Source: an uncultured Elusimicrobia bacterium
GTDB taxonomy: Bacteria > Elusimicrobiota > Endomicrobiia > Endomicrobiales > Endomicrobiaceae
DNA length: 16,201 nucleotides
Reading direction: 5' to 3'
Assembly: GCA_900321055.1 (NCBI GenBank)
Contig: ONUQ01000127.1
Location: forward strand, 1-16,201
A program made the translations under genes and the position numbers. Below are positions 15,692-16,201 of this stretch, one piece after another (positions within the stretch are counted from its first letter, which is position 1; every line of letters begins with the position of its first letter). The notes beneath the pieces are model-generated. The model searched no databases, was not told the DNA's origin, and was given only the letters and a program-made list of their open reading frames with translations.

Positions 15692-16201
15692 TATTAATGA
15701 ATATTATCGTCTTTTTAATAAAAATTTTGAAAATAAAAAACATAAAGTTATTGTCAGTAAAAATCTGATAAAAGATGGATTTATGGATTTGCATGATTTT
15801 CTTACAAAAAACAAGGTTAAATATGACCAAAGTATCAAAATAATAAAAGAAGTATTAAATATACAGCAGAATTTAGAAAATAAAAAATTATATAACTTTG
15901 ATTTAAAACCGGCAAATATAATGGTAAGAGAAGATAAAAGTAAAGGTACTTTTGAGATAAAACTTATAGATTATGAGGGAATAGCACCTGAAGGCGGTAC
16001 TTGTTTGGTTTCTACATACAGATTAGCATATGATAACTGTTTTTTAGCGGACAAAGATCTTCGTTCTGCTTATAATGATTATATAAAATTTATATTCATA
16101 TTGAATGTTTTATATGGTAGTTACGGTATTAATAAAGAGAATGAAAGAATATATGGTACCCTCTATAAACTGGCTGTTAACGATGACATTCGCAAAGCAA
16201 A
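15687..16201 (+). CDS. Protein-kinase-like C-lobe, partial at right edge (fragment of the giant gene)
   Basis: An open frame of 171 codons runs to the window edge. The first in-frame ATG is at 15783, but homology-like sense begins at 15687 (GNINEYYRLF), directly after the stop of the previous frame. VIVSKNLIKDGFMDLHDFL looks like the hinge strand and following helix. YNFDLKPANIMV (15891-15926) is the catalytic loop, with Asp at 15900-15902, Lys and Asn in their usual places, and with Asn-Phe replacing the usual His-Arg. KLIDYEG (15960-15980) is the metal-binding DFG segment in the form DYE. This matches the eukaryotic-like (Hanks) Ser/Thr kinase superfamily, possibly a divergent or pseudo-kinase. 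No start signal is visible, so it is read as part of the long gene from 9624. Confidence 0.65.

Larger units (their letters stand above)
9624..16201 (+). pseudogene. Giant multi-domain secreted-protein gene, split by four frame changes and one in-frame stop (partial at right edge)
   Basis: About 2,190 codons of continuous coding sense can be followed if the frame changes near 11330, 11530, 14160 and 15685 and the TAA at 14483 are bridged. Order of parts: signal anchor; TIKI/ChaN/EreA-like domain; two membrane helices; YELRH; C39-like peptidase domain; Asn/Lys-rich linkers with three helical modules; kinase-like domain. Evidence for one ancestor: each open frame continues where the previous one stops, the kinase fold is divided exactly at one break, the helical modules lie on both sides of two breaks, and internal starts lack ribosome binding sites. 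Multi-domain proteins with the same kind of QD.H/EGA/GGFH domain are, as I recall, common in Omnitrophota-like genomes, but I cannot verify this here. Assembly error, decay or regulated frameshifting are all possible. Confidence 0.65.

Overview
The window is AT-rich DNA with two unlike halves. Bases 1-8654 hold five minus-strand genes of a diderm, LPS-making bacterium. In transcription order they are ilvE (branched-chain aminotransferase), tamB (giant envelope bridge protein), hemW (radical-SAM haem chaperone), and, after a 286-base gap with its own promoter, lpxB (lipid A disaccharide synthase) and the start of msbA (lipid A flippase), which runs off the left edge. The low GC and the envelope gene set fit an Elusimicrobiota (Endomicrobium-like) or similar candidate-phylum genome, but that placement is inferred from general resemblance and is not shown by a marker gene.

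Bases 8655-8941 are a divergent intergenic region. It carries a good plus-strand promoter (TTGACA / TATAAC) facing the second half. The plus strand then holds two accessory units, both broken. The first is a short secreted or membrane protein gene (8942-9544) cut by one in-frame TAA. It is followed by a strong hairpin terminator (9543-9591). The second starts at 9624 behind a clear ribosome binding site and extends past the right edge.

Read naively, 9624-16201 looks like five hypothetical genes. Read across frames it behaves as one ancestral gene of about 2,190 codons within the window. Four frame changes (at or near 11330, about 11530, about 14160 and about 15685) and one in-frame TAA (14483) separate pieces that continue each other, and the later pieces lack recognisable ribosome binding sites. 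The reconstructed product has this order: signal anchor; a TIKI/ChaN/EreA-like domain (QDLH, then VEG, then GGFH); two membrane helices; a degenerate zincin-like YELRH; a C39-like cysteine peptidase domain with a Cys-His-Asp triad; Asn/Lys-rich linkers alternating with three diverged helical modules; and a protein-kinase-like domain (FDLKPAN, then IDYE).

The main open question is whether this giant multi-enzyme gene is decaying, is switched by A-tract slippage or programmed frameshifting, or is split by assembly errors. Mixed evidence is laid out in the findings. No transposase, integrase, tRNA, rRNA or CRISPR array was seen.
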